From Agromyces ramosus (lineage in GTDB: Bacteria > Actinomycetota > Actinomycetes > Actinomycetales > Microbacteriaceae): a DNA stretch of 64,000 bases. Positions within the stretch are counted from its first letter, which is position 1. The number at the start of each line of letters is the position of its first letter. The notes below the pieces were generated by a model that did no database searches, was not told the DNA's origin, and saw only the letters and a list, made by a program, of their open reading frames with translations. Positions 20,738-29,367 of this stretch are shown here, one piece after another. Position numbers and translations under genes: made by a program. The DNA is taken from positions 62,001 through 126,000 of the forward strand of contig NZ_JAUSYY010000001.1 in assembly GCF_030817175.1 (NCBI RefSeq), given 5' to 3'.

Positions 20738-20975
20738 GTTGCTCGCATTTCTGCGTGCAGAGAGACTCTAACCGATTGCCGGATCGATTCACAAACCGAG
20801 CGGGTTCCACTGCCCGTTCCTCCCGGTCATTCCCGGTTTCCGCCCCGTGAACCCGGGCGTGTCCACACCTCCGCGGGAGGCGTCGGCAGCCCTGCGGTCG
20901 GTCGATGTGCATTCGCCATGCTCGGTCGGCTAGTATCGAGTCCGCGGTCACCTCGAGTGCGCCGCGAACCCATAT

Positions 20976-21048
20976 GGGCGATTGGCGCAGCTGGTAGCGC
21001 GCTTCCTTCACACGGAAGAGGTCGTCGGTTCGAGCCCGGCATCGCCCA
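20976..21048 (+). tRNA. tRNA-Val(CAC)
   Basis: Plus-strand cloverleaf. The acceptor is GGGCGAT/ATCGCCC, the anticodon loop TTCACAC (CAC), and the T-arm GGTTCGAGCC. It shares the acceptor and most of the D-arm with tRNA-Val(GAC) 470 bases away. TAGTAT at 20931-20936 is a good -10 candidate. Confidence 0.95.
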
Positions 21049-21050
21049 CG

Positions 21051-21080
21051 AACGCCCCCACTCCACTGGGGGCGTTCTTC
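21051..21080 (+). terminator. Terminator after tRNA-Val(CAC)
   Basis: AACGCCCCCA-CTCCAC-TGGGGGCGTT, a perfect 10-bp stem followed by CTTC, 2 bases after the tRNA. Confidence 0.85.
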
Positions 21081-21163
21081 ATTTCCCGGTCCACCCGTTG
21101 TGGCATCCGCGCGCCGCGTCTACCGTGTCACGCAGCACGCACGCATCGAGGCGAGGGGGAACC

Positions 21164-21523
21164 ATGACCGGCGAGGTGTCGTTCATCGAGTTCGGGGCAG
21201 CGGATGCCATGACCGCACGCTCGTTCTACGGCAAGCTGTTCGGCTGGTCGTTCGAACCGGGGCCGGGTGGCGGAGGCGGATACGCCATCGACGGCGCCGG
21301 GGTGCCGGCCGGGGTGCACGGCGGTGACGCAGGAGCAGCGCCGTACGTCTTCTTCCGCGTGGACGACCTCGATGCGGCGGCCGCCACCGTCGAGAAGCTC
21401 GGTGGCACCGTCGAAGATCTTCCGGGTGCCGACGAGGAGTCCACCGCCATCTTCGGCGAGTTCCGACTCTGCCGCGACGACCAGGGCTCGCCATTCGGCC
21501 TGCACCGGCCACCTCGAGCCTGA
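21164..21523 (+). CDS. VOC family (glyoxalase-like) protein
   Basis: A 119-residue protein of the vicinal-oxygen-chelate fold: SFIEFGAADAMTARSFYGKL (first beta-alpha-beta unit), VFFRVDDLDAAAATVEKLGG and DDQGSPFGLHRP. Members bind a divalent metal and range from lyases to antibiotic-binding proteins; the substrate is not visible. The start is ATG 21164 behind GAGGGGGA. Confidence 0.88.
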   Translation: MTGEVSFIEFGAADAMTARSFYGKLFGWSFEPGPGGGGGYAIDGAGVPAGVHGGDAGAAPYVFFRVDDLDAAAATVEKLGGTVEDLPGADEESTAIFGEFRLCRDDQGSPFGLHRPPRA

Positions 21524-21569
21524 TCGGCCCTCCGCGCCGCCCTGCGCGCAAGGACGGCGGTCGGATGCC

Positions 21570-22106
21570 TCAGCGCCAGCCGTAGCGCTCGTCGAGCGCC
21601 GTCGCGACCAGCGCATACCGGCGCGCGTCGAGCGACGCGGCCTCGCGCCGCATGCCGTCGGGGCGCACGCGGAACACCCGATCGATGCGCGCCCAGCTCG
21701 GCCGGCCCTGCGCGTCCCAGGCGCCGTCGCCGAGGGAGATGAAGTCGTGGTCGCCGTCGTGCGCCCTGCTCGTGAGCTGCACCGCGAGGAAGTCGCCGGA
21801 GCCCGACGCCGCGACGATCACCACGGGGCGGTCCTTGCCGCGGCCGTCGTTCTCCTCGTAGGGCACCCAGGTCCAGACGATCTCTCCCGGGTCGGGCTGG
21901 CCGTCGCGCGACGGCGCGTAGCCGAGCTTCACGCCGCGGAGTCGACGCGGGTCGACCTCGATCGTGGCCGATGCGCCGGCCTGGCCGGGCGACATGGGTT
22001 CCGTGGGAGCCGGCCGGCTCGAGGCATCCGTCGACTTCGCAGCACCGCCGGTGAGGGAGCGGATGACACGACCGAGGGCGGTGAGGAGGCGGCTGGTGTC
22101 TGGCAC
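21570..22106 (-). CDS. PemK/MazF-family toxin-like protein, solitary
   Basis: A 178-residue protein whose C-terminal 115 residues fit the PemK/MazF ribonuclease fold: DPGEIVWTWVPYEENDGRGK, DRPVVIVAASGSGDFLAVQL and RIDRVFRV. The N-terminal 60 residues are an Ala/Pro/Ser-rich extension with no clear domain. No antitoxin gene is adjacent on either side, so it may be a housekeeping relative rather than a toxin. GTG 22106 has TAGTGT 6 bases upstream and no ribosome site, suggesting leaderless translation. Confidence 0.8.
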   Translation of the reverse strand: MPDTSRLLTALGRVIRSLTGGAAKSTDASSRPAPTEPMSPGQAGASATIEVDPRRLRGVKLGYAPSRDGQPDPGEIVWTWVPYEENDGRGKDRPVVIVAASGSGDFLAVQLTSRAHDGDHDFISLGDGAWDAQGRPSWARIDRVFRVRPDGMRREAASLDARRYALVATALDERYGWR

Positions 22107-22148
22107 ACCCGCACACTACCCCACCGCCCTCGGGCGGGTCGGGACTCC

Positions 22149-23411
22149 CTAGACGGTCTCGAGCTTGTACGCGTCCTCACCGTGCACGACGGTGTCGATG
22201 CCGGCGATCTCGTCCTCGTTCTTCACTCGGAAGCCCATGGTCTTCTGGATGATGAACCCGATCACGTAGGCGAGCACGAACGAGTACAGCATCACGGAGA
22301 GGGCCGCGATCGCCTGCACGAGCAGCTGCGTGCCGTCGCCACCGGTGAACAGGCCCTTGTCCGTCGCGAAGAGGCCCAGGTAGAGCGTTCCGATGAGGCC
22401 GCCGACGAGGTGGATGCCCACGACGTCGAGCGAGTCGTCGAAGCCCCACTTGAACTTCAGGTCGACCGCCAGTGCGCAGACGGCGCCGGCGATGATGCCG
22501 AGCAGGATCGCCCAGACCGGGGTGAGGAACGCACACGCGGGCGTGATCGCGACGAGGCCTGCGACGGCGCCGGATGCTGCGCCAACGGAGGTGGGCTTGC
22601 CGTCCCTGATCTTCTCGACGACGAGCCAGGCGAGCAAGGCCGCGGCCGGCGCTGCCAGCGTGTTGACCCAGGCGAGCGCCGCAGTGCCGTCTGCGGCGAG
22701 CTCCGAACCGGCGTTGAACCCGAACCAGCCGAACCAGAGGAGGCCCGCGCCGAGAAGCACGAAGGGCGGGTTGTGGGGCACGTGCGCGCCCTTCGAGAAT
22801 CCGACGCGCTTGCCGAGCACGAGCGCCAGGGCGAGCGCAGCCGCACCGGCGTTGATGTGCACCGCCGTGCCGCCGGCGAAGTCGAGTGCGCCGGTGCCGA
22901 AGAACTCCTGCATGCCGTAGGTGATCCAGCCGCCGTACGCGAAGCTGCCGTCGTCAGCGAGGCCGAAGTTGAAGACCCAGCTCGCGACCGGGAAGTAGAC
23001 GACGGTCGCCCACACGGCGGCGAACACCATCCAGGCACCGAACTTCGCCCGGTCGGCGATCGCGCCGGAGATCAGGGCGACCGTGATGATCGCGAAGGTG
23101 GCCTGGAATGCGACGAACGCGAGCGGCGGGTACGCAGCCCCTTCGGGAGTCTCGAGGAGGCTCGTGAGGCCGATCGCCGACCAGTCGATGGACCACGGCT
23201 CGGCAAGGCCGTCGGCCGAGGGGAACGCGATCGCGTAGCCGTACAGCACCCAGATCACGCCGATGAGGCCGATGGCGCCGAAGCTCATCATCATCATGCT
23301 GATGACGCTCTTGGCCTTGACCAGGCCGCCGTAGAAGAATGCGAGTCCGGGGGTCATGAGCAGCACGAGTGCCGCCATGATCAGGAGAAACGCTGTGTTG
23401 CCTTGATCCAT
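22149..23411 (-). CDS. amt: Ammonium transporter Amt
   Basis: Trimeric ammonium channel of 420 residues with about eleven membrane helices: MDQGNTAFLLIMAALVLL, MTPGLAFFYGGLV (family signature), ATFAIITVALISGAIADR, and the two pore histidines in GGTAVHINAGAAAL and GIHLVGGLIGTL. The start is ATG 23411 behind AGAGAGG. No glnK or glnD follows, unlike many actinobacterial amtB operons. A GlnR-type operator lies 60-97 bases upstream, consistent with nitrogen-limited expression. Confidence 0.95.
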   Translation of the reverse strand: MDQGNTAFLLIMAALVLLMTPGLAFFYGGLVKAKSVISMMMMSFGAIGLIGVIWVLYGYAIAFPSADGLAEPWSIDWSAIGLTSLLETPEGAAYPPLAFVAFQATFAIITVALISGAIADRAKFGAWMVFAAVWATVVYFPVASWVFNFGLADDGSFAYGGWITYGMQEFFGTGALDFAGGTAVHINAGAAALALALVLGKRVGFSKGAHVPHNPPFVLLGAGLLWFGWFGFNAGSELAADGTAALAWVNTLAAPAAALLAWLVVEKIRDGKPTSVGAASGAVAGLVAITPACAFLTPVWAILLGIIAGAVCALAVDLKFKWGFDDSLDVVGIHLVGGLIGTLYLGLFATDKGLFTGGDGTQLLVQAIAALSVMLYSFVLAYVIGFIIQKTMGFRVKNEDEIAGIDTVVHGEDAYKLETV

Positions 23412-23470
23412 CTCGAACCTCTCTTGGGGAATCAGGTGGGGATCCTGTGGCCCAAGTTTCAAGGGGAATC

Positions 23471-23508
23471 GTTTCGGGAGAGACCGTCGCAGGTTTCGTG
23501 ATTGTTAC
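23471..23508 (-). promoter_or_regulatory. GlnR-type operator upstream of amt
   Basis: On the coding strand the order is GTAAC-6-GAAAC-6-CGGTC-6-GAAAC. This matches the actinobacterial GlnR layout (gTnAC-n6-GaAAC repeated with n6), with three of four boxes well conserved and the third degenerate. The site ends 60 bases before the amt start. Identification rests on the known consensus; binding is inferred. Confidence 0.7.
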
Positions 23509-23594
23509 GTACCACGCGCTTGTGTAAACAGCGCGTTTCGCAGAGCGGGGCAGCTCAGGTGAATCGCTGGATCGCCGCGGATCGACGTTCGCCG

Positions 23595-24647
23595 TCAGTC
23601 GTGCGGCGGCAGCTCACCCGTCGTGAGCGCGATCATGCGCGACATCGCCCGCAGGTACTTCTTGCGGTAGCCGCCGGCCATCATGTCGGCGGCGAACACC
23701 TGGTCGAGCGGCGTGCCGCTCGCGATGATCGGCACCTCGGCGTCGTACACACGGTCGATGAACGCGACGAGCCGCAGCGCGGCGTTCTGGTCGGTGAGCT
23801 CGTGCACGCCCTCGAGGGCGATGTACTCGACGTCGTCGATGAGTTTGATGTACTTCGACGGATGCACCGTGGCGAGATGCGCGATCAGCTCATCGAACCC
23901 GTCGAGCGACACCCGATGGCCGCGTGAGGCGAGCGCCTCGGCCGTGTGCACCACGCCGGCGTCGGTCGGGAGGGCCTCTGCATGGCCCTCGGTGTCGCGG
24001 CGGCGGTAGTCGAGGCCGTCGATGCGCAGCGTCTCGAAGTTCGAGGAGAGCGCGTGGATCTCGCGGAGGAAGTCGGCGGCGGCGAACCGGCCCTCGCCGA
24101 GCGCGTTCGGGGGCGTGTTCGAGGTCGCGGCGACTCGCGTTCCGCTCGCCATGAGCTCGCCGAGGAACCTCGTCATCAACATCGTGTCACCGGGATCGTC
24201 GAGCTCGAACTCGTCGATGGAGATGAGTCGAGCACCGGTCAGCAGCTTGACGGCCTGCGCGTACCCGAGGGCGCCGACGAGAGCCGTGTACTCGATGAAC
24301 GTGCCGAAGTACTTCGGGCCGGGTGCGACGTGCCAGAGGGCGGCGAGCAGGTGGGTCTTGCCCACGCCGAAGCCGCCGTCGAGGTAGACGCCCGGCAACT
24401 CGGACTTCGGCTTCCGGTTGCGTGAGAAGAACCCGCCGGGGCGTTGCGCCCGCCACGCTGCGGCGAACTCGCCGAGTCCGTCGAGGGCGGCCTGCTGCGA
24501 CGGGAAGTCGGGGTCGGGCCGGTACGACTCGAACGACGCACGCTCGAACTGCGGCGGCGGCGAGAGCTCCGAAGCGATCTCGGCACCGGTGATCGTGGGA
24601 TTCCGGCCGACGAGATGAATGAGAGCATGGGTCGATCCCGAGGTCAT
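23595..24647 (-). CDS. zapE: Cell division protein ZapE (AFG1-like ATPase)
   Basis: AFG1/ZapE family P-loop ATPase, about 350 residues. Walker A is GGFGVGKTHLLAAL, Walker B RLISIDEFELDD, then RVAATSNTPPNALGEGRF and the C-terminal AALRLVAFIDRVYDAEVPII. In E. coli ZapE acts at the Z ring; its role in actinobacteria is less clear. ATG 24647 (MTSGSTHALIHLVGRNP) is chosen; ATG 24671 would add eight residues. It is divergent from the sulfurtransferase and upstream of amt. Confidence 0.92.
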   Translation of the reverse strand: MTSGSTHALIHLVGRNPTITGAEIASELSPPPQFERASFESYRPDPDFPSQQAALDGLGEFAAAWRAQRPGGFFSRNRKPKSELPGVYLDGGFGVGKTHLLAALWHVAPGPKYFGTFIEYTALVGALGYAQAVKLLTGARLISIDEFELDDPGDTMLMTRFLGELMASGTRVAATSNTPPNALGEGRFAAADFLREIHALSSNFETLRIDGLDYRRRDTEGHAEALPTDAGVVHTAEALASRGHRVSLDGFDELIAHLATVHPSKYIKLIDDVEYIALEGVHELTDQNAALRLVAFIDRVYDAEVPIIASGTPLDQVFAADMMAGGYRKKYLRAMSRMIALTTGELPPHD

Positions 24648-24788
24648 GCTGGAGAGGCTCCCGTATTGCATCGGATGACGGGCCTACTGACTTCGCCCCG
24701 TACGCCGCGTAGATTCGTGGTGGACAGGTCATCAGCCTAGTCCGCTCCCCCGCCCACCCCGCCCGACCGGGCGACCCCAGGAGGTTCC

Positions 24789-25688
24789 ATGTCCGCCGAG
24801 TTCGACACAGCAGCGAAGTTCGCCGAGTACGCGCATCCCGAGCGTCTCGTCACCACCGAATGGCTCGCCGAGCACCTCGGTGAACCGGGGCTCGTCGTCG
24901 TCGAATCCGATGAAGACGTGCTGCTCTACGAGACCGGTCACATCCCGGGTGCCGTCAAGATCGACTGGCACACCGACCTCAACGACCCCGTCGTGCGCGA
25001 CTACGTGAACGGCGAGCAGTTCGCCGCGCTCCTCGGCTCGAAGGGCATCGCCCGCGACACCACCGTCGTGATCTACGGCGACAAGAACAACTGGTGGGCC
25101 GCATACGCCCTCTGGGTCTTCACGCTCTTCGGCCACGACGACGTGCGGCTCCTCGACGGCGGTCGCGACCTCTGGATCGCCGAGGGCCGCGACGTGACGA
25201 CGGATGCCCCGGAGGTCACGCCGGTCGAGTACCCCGTCGTCGAACGCGACGACCGCGTCGTGCGTGCCTTCAAGGAGGACGTGCTCGCCCACCTCGGCAA
25301 CCCGCTCGTCGACGTCCGCTCCCCCGAGGAGTACAGCGGCGAGCGCACCACGGCGCCCGCCTACCCCGAAGAGGGTGCCCTCCGCGCCGGCCACATCCCG
25401 ACCGCGGCATCCGTGCCCTGGGCCCGCGCTGCGGCATCCGACGGCACGTTCAAGACGCGTGAGGAGCTCGACGCGATCTACCGCGGCGAGGTCGGCCTCG
25501 AAGACGGCGACGACATCATCGCCTACTGCCGGATCGGCGAGCGTTCGAGCCACACGTGGTTCGTGCTCAACCACCTCCTGGGCTTCGAGAAGGTGCGCAA
25601 CTACGACGGCTCGTGGACCGAGTGGGGCAGTGCCGTGCGCGTGCCGATCGTCACCGGCCCCGAGCGCGGCGAGGTTCCCGCCCGCTGA
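24789..25688 (+). CDS. Sulfurtransferase (rhodanese, two-domain)
   Basis: Two tandem rhodanese domains in 299 residues. The first is degenerate ([36 protein letters not shown]). The second carries the active-site loop [16 protein letters not shown], with Cys as persulfide carrier. It moves sulfane sulfur from thiosulfate or mercaptopyruvate to acceptors. It starts behind AGGAGG. The SufE-like gene directly downstream suggests a sulfur-transfer pair. Confidence 0.93.
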   Translation: MSAEFDTAAKFAEYAHPERLVTTEWLAEHLGEPGLVVVESDEDVLLYETGHIPGAVKIDWHTDLNDPVVRDYVNGEQFAALLGSKGIARDTTVVIYGDKNNWWAAYALWVFTLFGHDDVRLLDGGRDLWIAEGRDVTTDAPEVTPVEYPVVERDDRVVRAFKEDVLAHLGNPLVDVRSPEEYSGERTTAPAYPEEGALRAGHIPTAASVPWARAAASDGTFKTREELDAIYRGEVGLEDGDDIIAYCRIGERSSHTWFVLNHLLGFEKVRNYDGSWTEWGSAVRVPIVTGPERGEVPAR

Positions 25689-25733
25689 GTCCGTGCGGGC
25701 CGGGTCGTCCGCGCCCATGGGAGAATGGAACCG

Positions 25734-26174
25734 ATGGACGCGACGACCCTGCCCGCCAAACTCGCCGAGACGCGCGAGGACTTCCTCGCGCTCGGCGTGA
25801 AAGACCGCCTGCAGCTGCTGCTCGAGTTCTCGAACGAGCTCCCGCCGCTGCCCGAGCGCTACGCCGAGCACCCCGACCTCCTCGAGCGCGTCGAGGAGTG
25901 CCAGTCGCCGGTGTTCATGTTCGTCGAGGTCGATGACGACGGGCTCGTGCACCTCTACGCGACGGCCCCGGCGGAGTCGCCGACGACGCGCGGCTTCGCC
26001 TCGATCCTCGCGCAGGGCCTCGACGGACTGACCGTGCAGCAAGTGCTCGACGTCCCCGCCGACTACCCGCAGTCGCTCGGGCTCGCCGAGGCGGTGTCGC
26101 CCCTCCGGGTGCGCGGCATGACCGGCATGCTCGCCCGCACGAAGCGGCAGCTGCGCGAGCGCATCGCCGCCTGA
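25734..26174 (+). CDS. SufE-like Fe-S assembly protein
   Basis: A 146-residue SufE family protein that accepts sulfur at Cys in RVEECQSPVFMFVE. The helical core has TLPAKLAETREDFLALGVKD, and the C-terminal MTGMLARTKRQLRERI is typical. ATG 25734 is preferred over 25725 because GGGAGA and GAGAAT lie at suitable distances. No SufS is adjacent; in actinobacteria this SufE type often accompanies a sulfurtransferase instead, as here. Confidence 0.9.
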   Translation: MDATTLPAKLAETREDFLALGVKDRLQLLLEFSNELPPLPERYAEHPDLLERVEECQSPVFMFVEVDDDGLVHLYATAPAESPTTRGFASILAQGLDGLTVQQVLDVPADYPQSLGLAEAVSPLRVRGMTGMLARTKRQLRERIAA

Positions 26175-26206
26175 CGGCCACGCCGAAGCGGTGGCCCGCC
26201 GCCGCG

Positions 26207-27430
26207 TCAGCCGACGATCTCCGCCTCGTCGCCCAGACGGTCGACGCCATCGGCGCGCCGTTCGAGCCAGCCGCGCACGAGCCCGTTCCACCGCACCGGG
26301 TCGTGGTTCCAGAGCTTCGTGTGCCTGGCCTCGTCGAAGACCTCGAACTCGATGAGGTCGGGGCGGGCCTCGGCGAATCGTCGTGAGCCGTCGATCGGCA
26401 CGAACCCGTCGTCGACGCTGTGCATCAGCAGGATCGGCACGATGAACTCGTCGGCGCGCACCACCGGATCGAGCTCCTCGACGCTGATCGGGGCGGCGAT
26501 GCCCGTGAGGCCGCCGCCGAACGGGCCTCCGAGGAGGCGGGACACCGCATCGCCGAGCTCATCGGGGAAGCCGTAGGCCCGCCCCTGTGAGCGGAGGATG
26601 TCGACCCAGTCGATGGCCGGGGAGTCGAGGATGACCCCGACGAGCCGCTCGCGTACTCGCGACGACCGCAGCACCGCCTGCAGCGAGATCATGCCGCCCA
26701 TCGACCAGCCCATGAGCACGATCTGCTCAGCGCCGTGCTCGACGGCGAAGTCCACGGCGGCGACCACGTCGGCCCATTCGGTGCCGCCGAGGCCGTACCG
26801 GCGATCCTCGCTCTCGGGCGCCTCGCCGTCGTTGCGATAGGAGATGAGCAGGGTGTTCCAGCCCGCCTCCCGCGTCGACGGCACGGCGCGCAGCCCTTCG
26901 GTGCGCTGCGCGCCGCGACCGTGCACTTGGATCACCCACCGTGCGGAGGGTTCGTCGGTGCGCACGACCCAGGCGGGCGCCGGGCCCAGCGCGGTCTCGA
27001 CGAGCACGTTCTCATAGGGGAAGTCGAGCTCCCAGGGCCCGAGGTGGTACCAGCCGTTCATGCGCCCGCGCACCGCTCGATCGAGGCGACCGAAATCGAC
27101 CGACTCGATTCGACGACGCACGGTGCGGTCGTCGGCCTCGATGACCTCGCCGAGCCTGGCATGTCCCGAGTCCCGGTCGAACCAGAACCCGTACCGGCCG
27201 GCCATGCGGGACTCCTCGGATGCCGCGAGGGTGATCTGCTCGCCGGCGAGGTCGACGCCGATGATCCGCACGTCTTCCTCGCGCTTGCGGACCGGAGTGA
27301 CGACCTTCCTGGCGAAGTGCACGGTCACCGCCGCCGTCGCACCGGCGACGACGACGACCGTCGCGGCGACGAGCCCGATCGCGATCGCCGCGATGCCGAT
27401 CGCCTCGGCTGAACCGTTCCGTCGATGCAT
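26207..27430 (-). CDS. Alpha/beta hydrolase, membrane-anchored
   Basis: A 407-residue protein: an N-terminal membrane helix (GIAAIAIGLVAATVVVVAGA), a roughly 100-residue spacer domain, then an alpha/beta hydrolase. The oxyanion region is VIQVHGRGAQR, the nucleophile elbow IVLMGWSMGGMISLQ (Ser), the acid in LLMHSVDDGFVPIDGS and the His in FDEARHTKLWNHDP. The substrate is unknown. ATG 27430 sits behind GGGAGGG. Divergent from the DUF3000 gene. Confidence 0.88.
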   Translation of the reverse strand: MHRRNGSAEAIGIAAIAIGLVAATVVVVAGATAAVTVHFARKVVTPVRKREEDVRIIGVDLAGEQITLAASEESRMAGRYGFWFDRDSGHARLGEVIEADDRTVRRRIESVDFGRLDRAVRGRMNGWYHLGPWELDFPYENVLVETALGPAPAWVVRTDEPSARWVIQVHGRGAQRTEGLRAVPSTREAGWNTLLISYRNDGEAPESEDRRYGLGGTEWADVVAAVDFAVEHGAEQIVLMGWSMGGMISLQAVLRSSRVRERLVGVILDSPAIDWVDILRSQGRAYGFPDELGDAVSRLLGGPFGGGLTGIAAPISVEELDPVVRADEFIVPILLMHSVDDGFVPIDGSRRFAEARPDLIEFEVFDEARHTKLWNHDPVRWNGLVRGWLERRADGVDRLGDEAEIVG

Positions 27431-27511
27431 CCGTACCCTCCCTGCGAAGCGGTCGCGGGCGGCCCGGCGTGCCGCCGACCTGCGCCCCTTTCGAGACTCT
27501 AGTCTGCACTC

Positions 27512-28102
27512 GTGCCCGACTCTGCGACTCAGCCGCCACCCGAGTTCGAGGCCGCACTCGACTCGCTGCGTGCGGCCGCACCGCGTGCGGAGCTCACCGT
27601 CACCGAGATACCGGCGCCCGCAGCGCTCGCTCCGTATGCGGTGGCGCTCTCGGCGGATGTCTCGCCGAGCGCCCACGGCGACGACTCCGATCTCGGCACC
27701 GGCCGGTTCGTACTGCTGTACGACCCGAGCGAACCCGAGGCATGGGGCGGTCGCTTCCGTGTGGTCTGCTTCGCGCAGGCGCCGCTCGAGACCGACATCG
27801 GGCTCGACCCCTTCCTCGCCGATGTCGCGTGGTCGTGGCTCGTCGACGCCCTCGACACGCGGGGCGCGCACTACATGGCGGCCTCGGGTACCGCGACCAA
27901 GATCCTCTCGACGGGATTCGGTGAACTCGCCCGCCAGGGTGACGGTGCGCAGATCGAGCTGCGCGCCTCCTGGACCCCGCTCGACGCGAATATCGGCCCC
28001 CATGTGGAAGGCTGGGGCGAGTTGTTGTGCATGCTCGCAGGACTCCCGCCCCGGTCAGAGGGGGTGACGGCCCTGCCCCGACGGAGGACGAATCGTGGAT
28101 GA
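27512..28102 (+). CDS. DUF3000 domain protein
   Basis: A 196-residue actinobacterial DUF3000 protein with FRVVCFAQAPLETDIGLDPF, VAWSWLVDAL and ELRASWTPL. The function is unknown. The gene overlaps the RNase D gene by 8 bases, a conserved pairing. Its GTG start has TAGTCT at 27500-27505, 6 bases upstream, and no ribosome site, so the message is probably leaderless. Confidence 0.9.
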   Translation: MPDSATQPPPEFEAALDSLRAAAPRAELTVTEIPAPAALAPYAVALSADVSPSAHGDDSDLGTGRFVLLYDPSEPEAWGGRFRVVCFAQAPLETDIGLDPFLADVAWSWLVDALDTRGAHYMAASGTATKILSTGFGELARQGDGAQIELRASWTPLDANIGPHVEGWGELLCMLAGLPPRSEGVTALPRRRTNRG

Positions 28103-29291
28103 ATACCGGGTGATCGAGTCGCCCGCCGCGTTCGACGATGCCGTCGCGCGCCTCATCGGCGGTGAGGGTCCCATCGCGGTCGACGCCGAGCGCGCGAGCG
28201 GGTTCCGCTACTCGCAGCGGGCGTACCTGATCCAGATGTTTCGCCGCGGTGCGGGCACGTTCCTGTTCGACCCGCCCCAGATCCCCGATTTCTCGGCCCT
28301 CCAAGACGCCATCCACGGCGACGAGTGGGTCCTCCACGCTGCGAGCCAAGACCTCGCATGCCTCCGCGAGGTCGGCCTCGACCCCGAGCGCATCTTCGAC
28401 ACCGAGCTCGCCGCGAGACTGCTCGGGATGCCCCGAGTCGGCCTCGGGTCGGTCGTCGAGGAGCTCCTCGACATCAAGCTCGCGAAGGAGCACTCGGCGT
28501 CCGACTGGTCGACTCGCCCGCTCCCCCAGTCGTGGCTGAAGTACGCCGCGCTCGACGTCGAGCTCCTCGTCGATGTGCGCGACCGCCTCGCCGAGCGCCT
28601 CGTCGAGACCGGCAAGGTCGAGATCGCCGCGCAGGAGTTCGAGGCGGTCCTGCACCGCGAGGCGAAGCCGCCGGCAGCCGAGCCATGGCGCCGCCTCTCG
28701 GGCATCCACGCGTTTCGCAGCCCGCGCAACCTCGCCGTGGCACGTGAGCTCTGGCTGGCGCGCGACGCGCTCGCGACCGAACTCGACACCGCGCCGGGCC
28801 GCCTCGTCCCCGATGCATCATTGCTGGCCGCGGCGAAGGCCATGCCGTCCACCCGGCGTGCACTTGCCGATCTCCGCGAGTTCAACGGCCGCGCGAGCCG
28901 TTCCGAGCTCGACCGCTGGTGGAACGCGATCGAACGCGGCCTGACCACGACCGACCTGCCAGCCGTGCGGGTGCCGAGCGATGCGCCGCCGCCACCGCGT
29001 GCGTGGGCGGCCCGTCACCCAGAGGCCGACGCACGGCTCCGGCTCGCGCGAGCCGCGATCGTCGAGGTCGCCGAGCAGTACGACATGCCCGTCGAGAATC
29101 TCCTCACGCCCGACCACCTGCGGCGCGTCGCGTGGTCGCCGCCTGCGGAGGCGACCGCCGAGGCGATCAGGGCCGAGCTCACCGCCCTCGGTGCACGCCC
29201 ATGGCAGATTGAGGCAACCTCACAGACAATCGCCGATGCCTTTGTGGAGGCATCACAATCCGTGCAGGATGCCACGACCAGCCCTTCGTAG
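28095..29291 (+). CDS. rnd: Ribonuclease D (HRDC domain)
   Basis: DEDD-family 3'-5' exoribonuclease for RNA 3'-end trimming. The exonuclease domain opens GPIAVDAERASGFRYSQRAY (Asp and Glu of motif I), continues HAASQDLACLREVGLDPERI and ends with SWLKYAALDVELLVDVRDRL. One HRDC domain follows (FRSPRNLAVARELWLARDAL) and a second C-terminal helical repeat. Its 398 residues are usual for the actinobacterial form. GTG 28095 overlaps the DUF3000 gene. Confidence 0.92.
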   Translation: MDEYRVIESPAAFDDAVARLIGGEGPIAVDAERASGFRYSQRAYLIQMFRRGAGTFLFDPPQIPDFSALQDAIHGDEWVLHAASQDLACLREVGLDPERIFDTELAARLLGMPRVGLGSVVEELLDIKLAKEHSASDWSTRPLPQSWLKYAALDVELLVDVRDRLAERLVETGKVEIAAQEFEAVLHREAKPPAAEPWRRLSGIHAFRSPRNLAVARELWLARDALATELDTAPGRLVPDASLLAAAKAMPSTRRALADLREFNGRASRSELDRWWNAIERGLTTTDLPAVRVPSDAPPPPRAWAARHPEADARLRLARAAIVEVAEQYDMPVENLLTPDHLRRVAWSPPAEATAEAIRAELTALGARPWQIEATSQTIADAFVEASQSVQDATTSPS

Positions 29292-29367
29292 GTTCCGTCA
29301 AGCGATTCAACGGGCTCTCTGGCGCATTCGTAGGATCGAAGCATCCTGATCGAAAGTGAGCTGCAGC

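Noticed and set aside
20227..21100. Integrated element at the tRNA cluster
   Set aside because: No integrase, no direct repeat of a tRNA 3' end, and tRNAs are separated by ordinary terminators. Only a short possible remnant is kept.
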